DNA of 64,000 nt, taken from positions 12,704,657 to 12,768,656 of the forward strand of contig OX438757.1 in assembly GCA_949316235.1 (NCBI GenBank), read 5' to 3'. Source of the DNA: Oegoconia quadripuncta. Lineage: Eukaryota > Arthropoda > Insecta > Lepidoptera > Autostichidae. The position numbers and the translations under genes are program-made. This document shows positions 54,062 to 64,000 of the stretch, piece after piece (positions within the stretch are counted from its first letter, which is position 1; each line of letters starts with the position of its first letter). The notes beneath the pieces are model-generated. The model did not search any database. It was given only the letters and a program-made list of their open reading frames with translations, and was not told where the DNA came from.

Positions 54062-54370
54062 GAGTTTTTTACCGTAAGGAAAAAATTGGGTGTATTAGGT
54101 AAGTGAAGTAGAAGTTATTGGCATAGGTAGTTTATTTGTTTTTTTCAAAATGGCCCGGCGTGCGATTTTGAAAAAATTCATATCATGCGAAATTTATTTA
54201 TTTTCTCCAAGTTTTCTTTATTTATTTAATTTAATACAAACGCGACCGTCAAATGACACAATTAACGCTTTATTCGACGATGCTTTTGAAAAAAAAAAAT
54301 ATTTAACTACCTATGCCAATACCTTCCACTTCACTTACCTAACAGTTTTTTCCTTACGGTAAAAAAACTC
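54062..54370. mobile_element. Inverted-repeat MITE, about 90-bp arms
   Basis: GAGTTTTTTACCGTAAGG and CCTTACGGTAAAAAAACTC are the ends. The arms also share TAGGTAAGTGAAGT / ACTTCACTTACCTA and GGCATAGGTAGTT / AACTACCTATGCC. No clear target duplication. An ORF starting in its centre (54150) is probably incidental. Confidence 0.6.
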
Positions 54371-54555
54371 AATCAGTATATGTATACATATCTTGTATTC
54401 TGTCAACGGATATAGTTATTCTATTCCATATAATTATTGCATAGGTATTATTTAGAGAATCCCTAAACATATGCTTTGATACAATTATGTCACATAAATA
54501 AACGTTATTGCCGACACAACTCGCGATAATTGACATGCCGTAATCCCACTGGACG

Positions 54556-54774
54556 TCAATTCGCTAAATATGCAGTGTTATTGCCAAGTTTGTAATAGTT
54601 GATGACACGAACTGAATAACTAACACATTGTAGGCGATCAGAATCAAATTTCAATTTTATTGAAGTTGGTAGCTTCCTCCAGCGGTTCTGCTCTGCCAGT
54701 GTGGATTTTATTTTCCCGAAGAAAAGATAGCCTATGTCCTGCGGCTTTACGACTACCCTTGTGGCAAAATTAAT
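54556..54774 (-). CDS. Possible terminal exon, unidentified
   Basis: A strong minus-strand acceptor (TTTTTGTTCTACGTCCTTACAG, AG at 54776-54775) is followed by 72 codons and TGA in phase 0. It includes FATRVVVKPQDIGYLFF, GKIKSTLAEQNRWRKLP, SIKLKFDSDRLQCVSYS and NYYKLGNNTAYLAN. The upstream intron-like sequence is repeated in inverted orientation before the plus-strand exon at 55032. AGCCTATGTCCT in the opposite strand hints that part may derive from a LINE 3' region, which lowers confidence. Confidence 0.28.
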   Translation of the reverse strand: MNFATRVVVKPQDIGYLFFGKIKSTLAEQNRWRKLPTSIKLKFDSDRLQCVSYSVRVINYYKLGNNTAYLAN

Positions 54775-55020
54775 CTGTAAGGACGTAGAACAAAAACGTG
54801 AACAAAAGGCGTGATTGAGAAAGAAAGAAAAATAAAACACATTCCAAAAATTTACGATGTATTGTCTGGAACACAGGTTCACCCTTCGAAATAGTGAACC
54901 GTGAATATTGTTTCAAGCAATTTATTTTTAATTTTGGCATTAATTATAATTTGGATTTTTTCTTTTCTTTTCAATCACACCTTTTGTTCACGTTTTTCTT
55001 CTATGTCCTTACAGATTATT
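54775..55020. repeat. Inverted duplication of an acceptor-like sequence
   Basis: 54775-54838 and 54953-55018 are inverted copies, about 90% identical by eye. Both read, toward their exons, CAATCACRCCTTTTGTTC, ACGTTTTTSTTCTAYGTCC, TTACAGATTA. A 115-bp spacer separates them. Confidence 0.6.
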
Positions 55021-55031
55021 TTTTTGCACAG

Positions 55032-55207
55032 ACAACACAAGGTATACAAATAAAAGGAAAGAAAGAAAAAAGTGTTTCTTCGCCACTTCGACACATATAC
55101 AACAATTGTTATACAATTAAAAATAAAAATAACAGAACACTATGTGAAGTGTCGCAGCAGCTTATAAGAGCTTACCCAGAGTGTACTGTCGCACCAAGGA
55201 ATTCAAG
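55032..55207 (+). CDS. Third exon of the unidentified plus-strand gene
   Basis: Starts after TTATTTTTTTGCACAG and ends before GTAAATAA at 55208; 58 codons plus two bases, entering in phase 0. Residues GIQIKGKKEKSVSSPLR, HIYNNCYTIKNKNNR and TLCEVSQQLIRAYPEC are hydrophilic and basic with three cysteines. In this frame it joins the microexon at 48148-48167 without a stop; in the other two frames stops appear. It would need an exon entering in phase 2, which was not found before the window ends. No family was recognised. Confidence 0.42.
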
Positions 55208-55226
55208 GTAAATAAATAAAATTTAT

Positions 55227-55420
55227 TCATTCATTCATTCGAAATCGAATGTCGATGTCATGCATCGGTTTGAAATTCACGCAAGGCAGATATCTCTTGA
55301 TTACGTGCTCGTTACAGCTCAACAACCCTTGAAACGCGAAAAGGGACCATGATCTTTTTTCACGCCTACCATAGATGACAAAGCTATTATCGATATTTTT
55401 GTGTTTCAACGAACCCCACC
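55227..55420 (-). other. Open frame of uncertain status
   Basis: The minus-strand frame (NIDNSFVIYGRREKRSW, VIKRYLPCVNFKPMHD) ends in TGA followed at once by AATAAA. Protein-like, but there is no clear start or acceptor, so it may be chance. Confidence 0.18.
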
Positions 55421-55615
55421 TCCCCTATCAACGAACTTGGCTCCTTAAACGTATTCTTTGGGTGCCTGTAAACATCGGTTTGTATCCAATTAAAATAAAA
55501 TTATAAACCCCATAACTGAAACCGTCTCTCTGAACCTCGAATAACTATAAAAGTATGTGATGAATTCTGATTATTCTTTCATGTCCATGCACTTAGCCAA
55601 TCAACCAAACTCCTT

Positions 55616-55817
55616 TGGATGTTTGTTTGTTTGTTTGTTGCTTAATCACGGCGAAACGGATGAACGGATTTAAATGAAATTTGGTATATAGGTAGAACAT
55701 ACCCTGCATTAAAACTTAGGATAAACTTAGATTTTTATACCGATACAGTGAGTAGTTCCCACGGGATAAACAAATTAAACATATCCGCGATAAAGTGGAT
55801 AACTTTAGGCGAAGCCA
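55616..55817 (-). repeat. Family Z LINE-like 3' end
   Basis: GGATGTTTGTTTGTTTG, TAATCACGGCGAAACGG, AGTGAGTAGTTCCCACGGG and TATCCGCGATAAAGTGG. Confidence 0.6.
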
Positions 55818-55819
55818 GT

Positions 55820-56735
55820 AAACATTAATCCCATGAAATAAATCTTTTGACTTTTGCAATAACCCACGTATGAGGAACAAATACAGGTAGCGCTATTTAG
55901 TTGAACAATAAAAAGAAACCAAACTCTATTGATCGTTATCTGAAGACAAATAAACTTGGCCTTCAGCGTATAAGTAAAAATATTTTTGTTTCATTTACAT
56001 AACGAATATTCGTTGATTTCTTAACGAGCGTGTAATCATTTCAAGGGTTTCAGAGAAGCGTGTAACGTTTTCCTTAGAATTGAATATTTTGCATTAGTAA
56101 TGGCTGCCTCACGTAAAGTGTAACACTCGACTGTATGTTGGTCTCTCTCAAGGGTAACTTTGTAACGGTGTTCGCGAGAGGAATTGGGAATCGTAAATAG
56201 AAGCTCCGTTAACTATAGATATCTATCGTTTGTCATATTTCATTCAGGTTAAAGGAAAATACAGACATGTACACAGTTGAAAGTTACATTTAGGGCTGCT
56301 TCTTCTTCAATTTAAGATAGCATAGCTGTTGTCGGTGGAGTATTCACCATCATTGACATTTAGGGCTAGTGGATTATCTATTAAAAAAATAAAGATCGTC
56401 GTATGCGTATCGTATGAAAGCTTTCAAATATATATTTTGTTATGCGTCTAATGTAAAACTTTTTTTCACCTTTTTCGAAAATAAATACCTCTAATACCTC
56501 TAAGATTGTCCTTAGACAATTCTGAAAAATTCGTGTTCATTTGTAAATTAAGGTGTAGATGGAACAACATTTATCAGGTTTGCATTACTTTGGATTGTTT
56601 CGTTGTTTATTATTAGGAAGAAATGTTTGCAACAGTCAGTGCCCGACTCCCGACTCGCATATGGCCGTTTTTTTTTAGATTCTATAGATTCTATAGCCGA
56701 ATGTTATGTTGTACTGAACATAGCTGGTAGAACAT
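55820..56735. other. No gene recognised
   Basis: AT-rich sequence with no repeat family or exon identified. Confidence 0.3.
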
Positions 56736-56736
56736 A

Positions 56737-56979
56737 GCGGTTGATGGTAGGGCACATTAAATATCCGCCTGGCTAGCCACCACCATCTTATCTAAATCTG
56801 CCGCCAAGCAGCAATGTCGTGTTCCGGTTGCCAGACCATCAGTCATAGTCAGTCATAGCCAGTCCCCCAAATAAGATGGGGTTTCCGGGTCAGTACGCTA
56901 CCACCTTCGGTCACATCTTCACATAACATCAGGTGTGATTGAGGTCAAGTGCTACCCCGTTATGGATAAAAAAAAAATT
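56737..56979 (+). repeat. SINE family A, 5' truncated
   Basis: GATGGTAGGGCACATTAAAT to GTTATGGATAAAAAAAAA. A small local duplication (CAGTCATAGTCAGTCATAG) sits in the middle. Confidence 0.8.
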
Positions 56980-57629
56980 AGTTCTTTCGCACTAGCGTTT
57001 GTCAAAGAAGTATTCTGTGGCTGTATGGTTTATCGTACAAGCAATGTGTCGACCAACAGACTATTGGAACTATGATCTTTCGAACTACAGTTCTTCGCAC
57101 GTTTGTATTTCGAAATTCAGTTGCGGACTCACAAATAAGTATAAAAGTACAGTTAAATTTTTTTTCATAATAATTATCTGAAGGATAAATAAAAAAAATA
57201 GCGCACATGAAAATGCTGTAACGTGTTAGTCTGATCTTAGCTTAGCTTTAAAAAGTATTTTGAAATACGACTGTCTGTGAGTAATTGTGCATAGCAAGAC
57301 GTCTTACTGGACAGATGTTAGGGACTATTAAAATTTATAAATAAAACAGACGGTTATTTCATTAAATTACATATATTCGTGCGTTCTGCCCACGTATATT
57401 TTAAGATGTTAAGAAACACACGTCTTATGTTTGACTCTACATGTCCCTACAAATTATTGGCAATGTCGCTAATGTGTTTACTAATCAAATTTATCTTGAG
57501 TAGAAATACGGGTGGCAAATTTCCGAAATTTAGATAATTTTTAGTAGTGTTCAGAAAAAATATGTTTAAAGAAGATAATTGTTAACGAAATTGACTTATA
57601 CGCACATATTGCTCAAAACAACGTGAAAA

Positions 57630-58640
57630 AACGGCCAAGTGCGACTGGAACTAGTAGTCAGAGGGTTCTTTACAAATATGTAAGTTTTTTTACAGTGACA
57701 AACTTAAATATGCAATTAGTTACAGAGACGATCTATAGAATGAACCGCAAATATAAATTTGTCGCGATAATTCCACATGGGTGTTGTAATTCATGATTTT
57801 TGTAATTTCCTTCATTGTGTAGTTGTGTCACAAGATCTCCTTTCGTGTCAAATTTCATGATTGTAGGCTACCGTGTTTTAATGATCTGTTAGTGAGTATA
57901 ACTTTTAGTATTAAAGACCGTATTTTTTTATTTACACTAGAAATTTTAAATTTTCACAGCATTTTCAATCTAATACCTTCACTCCAGCCCTCTCTGAGAA
58001 AAAGGGTCTTGACACATAATATTCTATAAAGGTTCTGTTTTTTTTTTTCAAAATTAGGTACAGAACCTAAACAATAGATCTTCAGTTTTATTACAGCAAT
58101 AAACAAATCTTCCCTATAAACAATGTTAAGGGACACCCACCTGGGCTGTGTACAAAAAGCTCGCTAGACGCTGACTCGAGAGAAAATGAGCTGGCCGCGC
58201 GCTAAAAGCAACAGACTGGGCCGTATCTGTAGTGCGCAGCGTCTGGCCCCACTATTTACTGATGATCGACAGCATAACATATTAAACTGATGGGAATCAG
58301 TTCTACATTAAAACTATTCTTAAAAACAAGCTTTTAACGCTCCATCATGATTATCACATATTATTCTAGTACAAAGACGACTAACATAAGGGGTTCCAGT
58401 CGCAATATTCTGGCTTTCTTTCGACTATCTTGCCATTTGCCATCAGGAAGTTAAAGTCTCTACACCCCGGCTCCATGATCACATCAGCTCGATGGTACCA
58501 TAATATTGCATTGTCACCCAACTTACATAAATGTGCCAAATTTCAGCTCAATCGGATACCAGGCAAGGGGTTGAAAAATGCTTTGCAATTTTGAAACGGA
58601 CAACTTACATACGAACATTGCAAACTAAACAAAGCCTTGT
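57630..58640 (+). repeat. Probable RTE-type LINE debris with long gaps
   Basis: ACGGCCAAGTGCGACTGG, AGAGGGTTCTTTACAA and GTGTCAAATTTCATGATTG at the left, and CATTTGCCATCAGGAAG, AAATTTCAGCTCAATCGG and ACATACGAACATTGC at the right, follow the order of a widespread insect repeat. A GC-rich patch at 58160-58260 (TAGACGCTGACTCG / GCAGCGTCTGG) forms a loose inverted repeat inside it. Confidence 0.4.
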
Positions 58641-59023
58641 AATTAAAGGGAAAATGACTTCGAATTTTGCTGTAGATTTATGACATAGAGTCGAGTGTCA
58701 TTTGTGGGACTAAAGTTACTAAGTAAAATTAAGAACGCTGACTTTTATTTTAATTTTATGTGATATTGTGTCTTACATTCTAAATTTTTCAATATAAGAT
58801 ATCTGGGCGTAGGCCACGCTTCCATACATAATCCCTGCCGGCCTTCTTGTGCACAGCGCATAGTGTCCTTAATATTTTTGGAAATATAAGTCCATCATTG
58901 GGCTCCATTGCACAATGGGACACTGTCGGAGGCGTAGTCCGCTTCGGGCAAACGTCTTCTTGTTCACTATTATATTGATAGATATATAATCCGCTTTCCG
59001 CCCGCGGCTTCACCTACGTAGAA

Positions 59024-59252
59024 TAACATAACATCAGGTGTGATTGAGGTCAAGTGCTAACCCGTTGTGCATAAAAAAAAGTACTCACTTCTTCTGTAAA
59101 TGCAACATAATAATATATGCAACTGAAACAAAATAAATGTTGCATTTACAGAAGAAGTGAGTAGTTTTTCTTTTTTACCAAAACGGGCAAGCACTTGACC
59201 TCAATGACACCTGATGTTAAGTGAAGATGAGGCCGAAGGCCGTACTGACCGC
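59024..59252. repeat. Large palindrome ending in two opposed SINE A tails
   Basis: Left: SINE A tail on + (CATCAGGTGTGATTGAGG to GCATAAAAAAAA, 59024-59081). Then TACTCACTTCTTCTGTAAAT... (59082-59108), a 28-nt spacer, its exact 27-nt inverse (59137-59163), and a SINE A tail on - (59174-59252). The whole block is an inverted repeat with arms of about 85 nt. Confidence 0.75.
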
Positions 59253-59259
59253 AGTTGCA

Positions 59260-59745
59260 GTGATGAAACTGTAAAACATAAACTATCATTTAATATAACT
59301 ATCCTTCATTCTTACGGATACGTGGCGTCACCAATTATTATTAATAATTCTGGGAAATCTTCTGCATTTGGGTTGCTCGGGTATAATGATACGCCACAGA
59401 TATGAGCTCCTAGGCAAGCTCTAAATTCAAGCCCCTTCCACGTGGGATTACTGGCATAGTCTGCTTAAAATCACCACATTTACTGTGTACACAGTACTGT
59501 GAGACGATTTGTCTGATATTCGCTTCTATTGCTTTACGATTACCATAATGTACTCGTCCCATATTACTGATGCAATAGCTTAGTTCGCTTACTTTATCAC
59601 TGTTCCAAGGGCTTTTCGTATAGTCTAAATCAACCGCGACGTTAAATATTGTCTGGGCGGCTTTGCCTCCAGGCAATATGGTTGCTTTGTCTAATGAAGC
59701 GACAGCAAGAGCAACTCTGCTTTGATTTATTATTTGGACTATCTA
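59260..59745 (-). pseudogene. Decayed coding region, unidentified
   Basis: The minus strand is open after a possible acceptor (TTTGGGCTTAG, about 59744). Coding-like residues are ALAVASLDKATILPGGK, FNVAVDLDYTKSPWNSD, SELSYCISNMGRVHYG and IRQIVSQYCVHSKCGDF. The frame stops at TAG 59410. A +1 shifted frame then continues from about 59435 (EFRACLGAHICGVSLYP, DFPELLIIIGDATYP) to a TAA near 59315. Such a break in otherwise coding-looking sequence suggests a pseudogene, though an unseen splice is possible. No family assigned. Confidence 0.33.
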
Positions 59746-59749
59746 AGCC

Positions 59750-60890
59750 CAAACAATAACTATCAAGGCATAAGATATATCTACCCCTTCCCACCTATAT
59801 TTCTTGAAATTTTTAATTCGAATAACTACTAATTGCAGTGAAATGAAAATGAAATGTTTTTGTAGAGCAGTATTATTTGAATCATGATATTTTACCAAAC
59901 AAGCACTGAAAAGCTATCAATCAGAGAAATAACTCGATCCACGGATTTTATTCATAAATGTACCTATACATCAAAATGTTGTTATTTCCGTGTATTGAAA
60001 TAGCGTTCGAATCATTGAGTACACAGGAACTCCGCTATTTGCTCTATAAAATCCATTCAGCGGGAAGCGTCCTGAAATTTAAAAGCCGTACGAATCCGAA
60101 ATTACATTTTCCTACTGAAAAGATCAGCAGTATATCTACCTACTTATGTTAGATGCATGCATTTCTTTAAAACCTTCGCAAAGAGGCCCGGCCGGTGATA
60201 TAACTTTGATGCCTATGTCTGTCTGTGGTAATGTACCGTCAAAGGGGGTGAACCCATTTGAAAATGGTTTATTTTTGAATAGGATTTTTACACGACGGTT
60301 CTTATCTATGTTTAAAGGAAATCGGGTCAACCGTTTTATTTTTAATACATTTGTGTGTATTTCTAAATTCACTTAATTTAAATTTTGTCTTCATAGATAT
60401 TTGCAAAAATTCGAACAACACAGTTACCCTGTACTTCGCGATTAATAAATTTCTGATAGTCTTCTTGAATTAACTCACTTTTACAGTTAATTATTCAGAT
60501 TCAGGCTGGAATTTGTAATTTTGTTTATAAGTCGCATTAATCACTTCAACACGTCACAACTTCTTGCAATTTTCGGTATGTGATGGATAACAAAGTAGAG
60601 TCTTCATTTTGTTTGTTCTCGTTTTGTACAGACAAATTTTGGAAAGGAAGTGTAGTAAAATCTAAAAGTATAAGGAACTCATTACATAAATTAAGTCCAA
60701 ATAAACAAACCAACCGTGGTTAAAGCTAAATCTTATAAACGGCTGAACCGATTTTCACCATACATGGCTAAGGACAATCTCGCAAAGACCATCTAATTAA
60801 GCAAGAAACCGTTTTCAAATCTGCTCACCCGTTTTGACGCTATAAATATAACAACTAGACCAAATTTACTAACTATTGTAACAATAATAA
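59750..60890. other. No gene recognised; LINE-like scrap
   Basis: 60175-60330 (TGATGCCTATGTCTGTCTG, TTTACACGACGGTTC) looks like LINE 3' sequence. The rest is unassigned; mirror open frames near 60140-60375 are by-products. Confidence 0.3.
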
Positions 60891-60893
60891 TAA

Positions 60894-61163
60894 GACGACC
60901 TGTTTGGTGTAGTGGTTAGCAACTCTGACCACTATACCAAAAGGCTGCGGGTTCGAATCCCGCTAGGAGCATATGTTTGTGTGATGAATACGGACATGTG
61001 TACCCGAGTTATGGATGTTTTCATTTATATTAAGTATTTATTTACAAAAAAAATGTATTTATGTGGTATATCAACCATCTGGTATCCACAACACAAGCCT
61101 ATAGTTGCTTACTGTGGCGTTAGATGGCGCTGTGTGTATGTCTAAAGATATTTATTTATTTAA
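60894..61163 (+). repeat. SINE family B, subfamily B1, complete
   Basis: GACGACCTGTTTGGTGTAG, B box GGTTCGAATCCC, GATGAATACGGACATGTG, CCATCTGGTATCCACAAC, AGATGGCGCTGTGTGTATG, tail ATTTATTTATTT. Confidence 0.85.
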
Positions 61164-61604
61164 TAATAACTGTTCTTGAGCAGTGCAGTAATAGTTGGCA
61201 AAATAGCCTATTATTATGATTTTTAGGAATCTTCCGTCCCCTACACAAAGAAGTACCTGTTTTAAAGGCTTACATTATGTAAAATTAAAGGCGCCATATA
61301 TGCTATGAGTTCCTAAATCAATAGTGAGTTCCTTAATTAGCTTTTTGCGCTCATTAACAAGGGCCTATTTAGTAATTGACTTATTAATAGTTTTAATTAC
61401 TACTCTGTATTCATATACTACAGATTATGTGAATTCCCACTAATGCGGATATGTCCCTACCCTCCCTTTCACTTAACTTCACATTAACAACTTGTTGGAC
61501 ATATAATTGCCTGATATTGTATAGGTGAACGGACATTCTTAAAATAGTATCGTGTGATTAACTATTTAGTATAGTTTTGTACATCTGTATGTCAAATAGT
61601 TACA

Positions 61605-61792
61605 GGCACGACCGATAGGTGTAGTTACCCACTACCCTGCGTCCGAAACCAACAGTTGTGGGATCGATTCCCGCCAGCGGCGGTATAGATTTGTGTGATG
61701 AATTCCAACATTTATTCCCGATATAAATATTTATGTATTTAACCGTTATCTAGCCTCCATAGTACTTTGCTTAGTTTGGGGCATGTAGTTTT
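61605..61792 (+). repeat. SINE family B, subfamily B2, tail lost
   Basis: GCACGACCGATAGGTGTAG, a B box with one change (GGATCGATTCCC), TTATCTAGCCTCCATAG and TTGCTTAGTTTGGGGC. Confidence 0.7.
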
Positions 61793-61799
61793 TAAAACT

Positions 61800-63400
61800 T
61801 GACTTTTGCACCGCTATGCGCTTAGTTTTCTTTCAAGTTTGTTCTGACATTGGCCTGCTTTGCACCGATTGTCGTAACAATAGACGTATTTTACCTTTTT
61901 ATGGTTCCGTAGACAAATAGCAAAATGCAAACTTTATATAAATCCGTCTTTTGTATCGGTCTCGCTATCTGTAACTTGACTAATCGAATCAGGTTATTTG
62001 GCGGAAATCCATAACTATAAAAATATATAAACAAATATATCACAAATATAAAGAAAATATATTAAGAAACAAGCTCTTTTATGGCTTTGGTGCATTTGGA
62101 AGGAAAAAGGTTTTTACTGGAAAATACTAAAATTCAAACTTATTTGAACACATTTTTTAGTTATCCGCATAAAATCTAATCTAAATCTAATGATTGATAT
62201 GAATTGATGATATGAATGATAAAATGGCTACTGAGCAATTTCGCCAAATTATCGATATGTGGAACCCTTTCAAGTCCTTTATCGAGTAAAGTAGTGTCCA
62301 CAAACTCTAATTCTTCGTTTCTTAAACGACTCCAAAAAGGAGGAGGTGCTGTGTTTATCAGCAAGGTCTCATATAAATTGGATCTAATGTAGCACTCCGG
62401 AGATAGAGAGTGGAGCTTTACCGAAGTAGATTATTTTGCCAGTTTTTGGATGTTCAATTATTACTACTACTACTACTTGCTACTTGTGCTACAGTAGATT
62501 TTTTTTTCAATAATAACAAGTTATTTAGCGGTACGTGAAATAAGTCGTGATAAACTTTTAGTAGACTTAGTACATACTACAGGACCCTAAGTTGATGCTT
62601 CTCCGATACACACTTCACCGGTTTTATTGAATACATAATTTCTTTGAAAATATACTTATTACAGTTTCTGTCTAGTCTATACGTTGCTTTTAAACTAAGC
62701 CGGTCGTATCTTTGTCCGCCTGATTGCTCTGCCGTATTTCTCTAGTGACAGTACCCGTGTTGGCTTACTTTTTGACTTTTCAATTTACAGCTTCTAATTT
62801 TTTATGATCAGTCATTAATGTGCGGCAAACCATAACCTGCCCAGTCAAGTGGGATTTGCTGTGTGATGAGAGATCGATCATGTTCTACAGAAGCATTAGT
62901 TGTGAAGGTATTTAAAATAATGAATACACCATGAGATCCTTCAACAGATGAAGTTCTTCACAGATGGTTTATCACTTTCTTTATTTTCTAATCTGTAAAA
63001 AAAATCCTATCGTACTACCGTAAAGGAAAAAGAATATGATAAAACTATGTTTGTAGATGTTTATATCTAACAGATTTCGACAAATTGAGGGGTGAATTCT
63101 TAAAAAAAATATTCATCTGCTAAAAGTCGCCTCTTTACAGCTGCAGATGATTTATCAAAAAAACAGTTTTTCCCAAACAAGTCATGTGGGTTGTCAAACG
63201 AAAATACTTGATGTCAGTTGCTCATTTTTTGATTGCAAATATGTTATGCAATAAATAGTATTTATATTATATTAACGTTACAAAAGCTACAAACAGGTAA
63301 ATTGTGTCATTAAATAATTAAGTCAATTGGCAAAACAAAAGATACATACATAAAGTCACACCTGTTTCCCGTGGAGTAGACAACAACTTCCACTTGCTAC
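61800..63400. other. No gene recognised
   Basis: AT-rich sequence. CGACTCCAAAAAGGAGGAGG near 62326 is a known lepidopteran LINE-end motif. No exon candidate with acceptable splice signals. Confidence 0.3.
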
Positions 63401-63419
63401 GATTCTGGTTTCAGGAAAG

Positions 63420-63931
63420 AGGTGTTCACCTCTTTTGCTTCATTCACTTTCATAATATTGTTCATACATACATACATCATGGTACGTCCGCCGTGGTTTT
63501 CCCATACCGATAATACCATCCCCATTAACGTCGTCCAAACCATCTCAGCATACCTTTTTCAATACGTCTTCTTTCACACTTTGTTTGTTTCTTCATTTCA
63601 CAAAACAACATTTGACTATTTTAAGACGTTTTATCATCAGATCAGCCCTGGGATGTCCTGCTGAACATAGGCCTCCCCAATTGATTTACAGACCGACCGA
63701 TCGGAAGGGGCCTGCACCCAGCGACTTTTAGTGACCTTCATCAGGCAGTCTGTCCACCTTGTGAGTGTCCATCCTATGTACCCTGCTCGTCCGCTGGGCA
63801 ATATCAGAGACTTCCGTTCTTCTACGGATTTCCTGATTTCTGGTTCGATCCCGTAGTGTAACGCCGATAAAAATATTTGCCGATATTGAATCGGTAATGC
63901 GACTATGTCTTTGATTATCCATGTAAATCAT
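63420..63931 (-). pseudogene. RTE-like LINE C-terminal fragment with upstream debris
   Basis: Minus-strand residues GVTLRDRTRNQEIRRRTE, VSDIAQRTSRVHRMD are the same C-terminal block as at 25975-26229, more degraded. GATGTCCTGCTGAACATAGG at 63652 is the reversed tail. The plus-strand open frame at 63422-63664 lies in associated repeat sequence and is not considered a gene. Confidence 0.6.
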
Positions 63932-64000
63932 ATGAAGTGCAATAAACGTTTACAAACAAAGAAACCATTCCTGTAATATGACTTCTACTGTCACCATCAC

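Noticed and set aside
54150..54362. 70-codon ORF starting MARRAILKKF
   Set aside because: It starts in the core of an inverted-repeat MITE and runs into its right arm; no splice signals or homology cues.
60894..60970. tRNA-like sequence with A and B boxes
   Set aside because: It continues into a SINE body and is repeated across the window; no standard acceptor stem closes, so it is a SINE head and not a tRNA gene. The same applies to the heads of SINE A and C.

Overview
This window looks like nuclear DNA from a moth or butterfly (Lepidoptera). It is AT-rich, has no operon-like gene packing, and is filled with insect-type transposon debris: tRNA-derived SINEs, 3' ends of CR1/Jockey-like and RTE-like LINEs, and many short inverted-repeat DNA elements flanked by TA or TTAA. 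I infer Lepidoptera from the mix of repeat families; nothing in the window proves a species. All identifications come from reading the sequence and from family knowledge; no database search was run.

Genes are sparse. The best-supported coding exon is on the plus strand at 7220-7536. It has a 3' splice site, a 13-codon upstream ORF, a perfect GCCACCATGG start context, an N-myristoylation start (MGCTPS) and a GTAAGT donor; I suggest it is the 5' exon of a PDE8-like cAMP phosphodiesterase. A second plus-strand gene can be assembled from three phase-compatible pieces: a start exon at 46465-46504, a 20-nt acidic microexon at 48148-48167, and a lysine-rich exon at 55032-55207. Its product is not recognised. 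On the minus strand two phase-compatible exons (17372-17698 and 10064-10459) could be the end of an unidentified gene. Weaker minus-strand candidates lie at 13432-13465, 17877-17954, 29826-30030 and 54556-54774. Decayed coding regions lie at 3811-4340 (GC-rich, possibly an old viral capsid-like insertion), 45104-45550 and 59260-59745.

Repeats account for most of the rest. SINE family A (about 330 bp, tail ending TTGTGCATAAAAAAAA) has 22 recognisable copies or fragments. SINE family B has an (ATTT)n tail and SINE family C has a GATGATGATGA tail. The tails of A and C closely resemble the 3' ends of, respectively, a CR1/Jockey-like LINE and an RTE-like LINE also present here, which suggests who mobilised them. 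DNA elements include a 0.86-kb mariner-like derivative with 270-bp terminal inverted repeats (49147-50003), three copies of one CAGGG-ended MITE family, three small TTAA-flanked MITEs (two exactly 80 bp), a 0.5-kb TTAA-flanked MITE, and a MITE nested inside another MITE (20543-21123).

Layout: 0-6 kb is SINEs, LINE ends and the possible viral relic. The PDE8-like exon is at 7.2-7.5 kb. From 9 to 18 kb, repeats lie within and around the possible minus-strand gene. From 18 to 45 kb is almost pure repeat. The CpG-richer stretch at 45.5-46.5 kb leads into the second plus-strand gene, whose introns (46.5-55 kb) carry hairpins, SINEs and the mariner derivative. From 55 to 64 kb is repeats plus one decayed coding region. 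No rRNA, functional tRNA gene or CRISPR array was seen.
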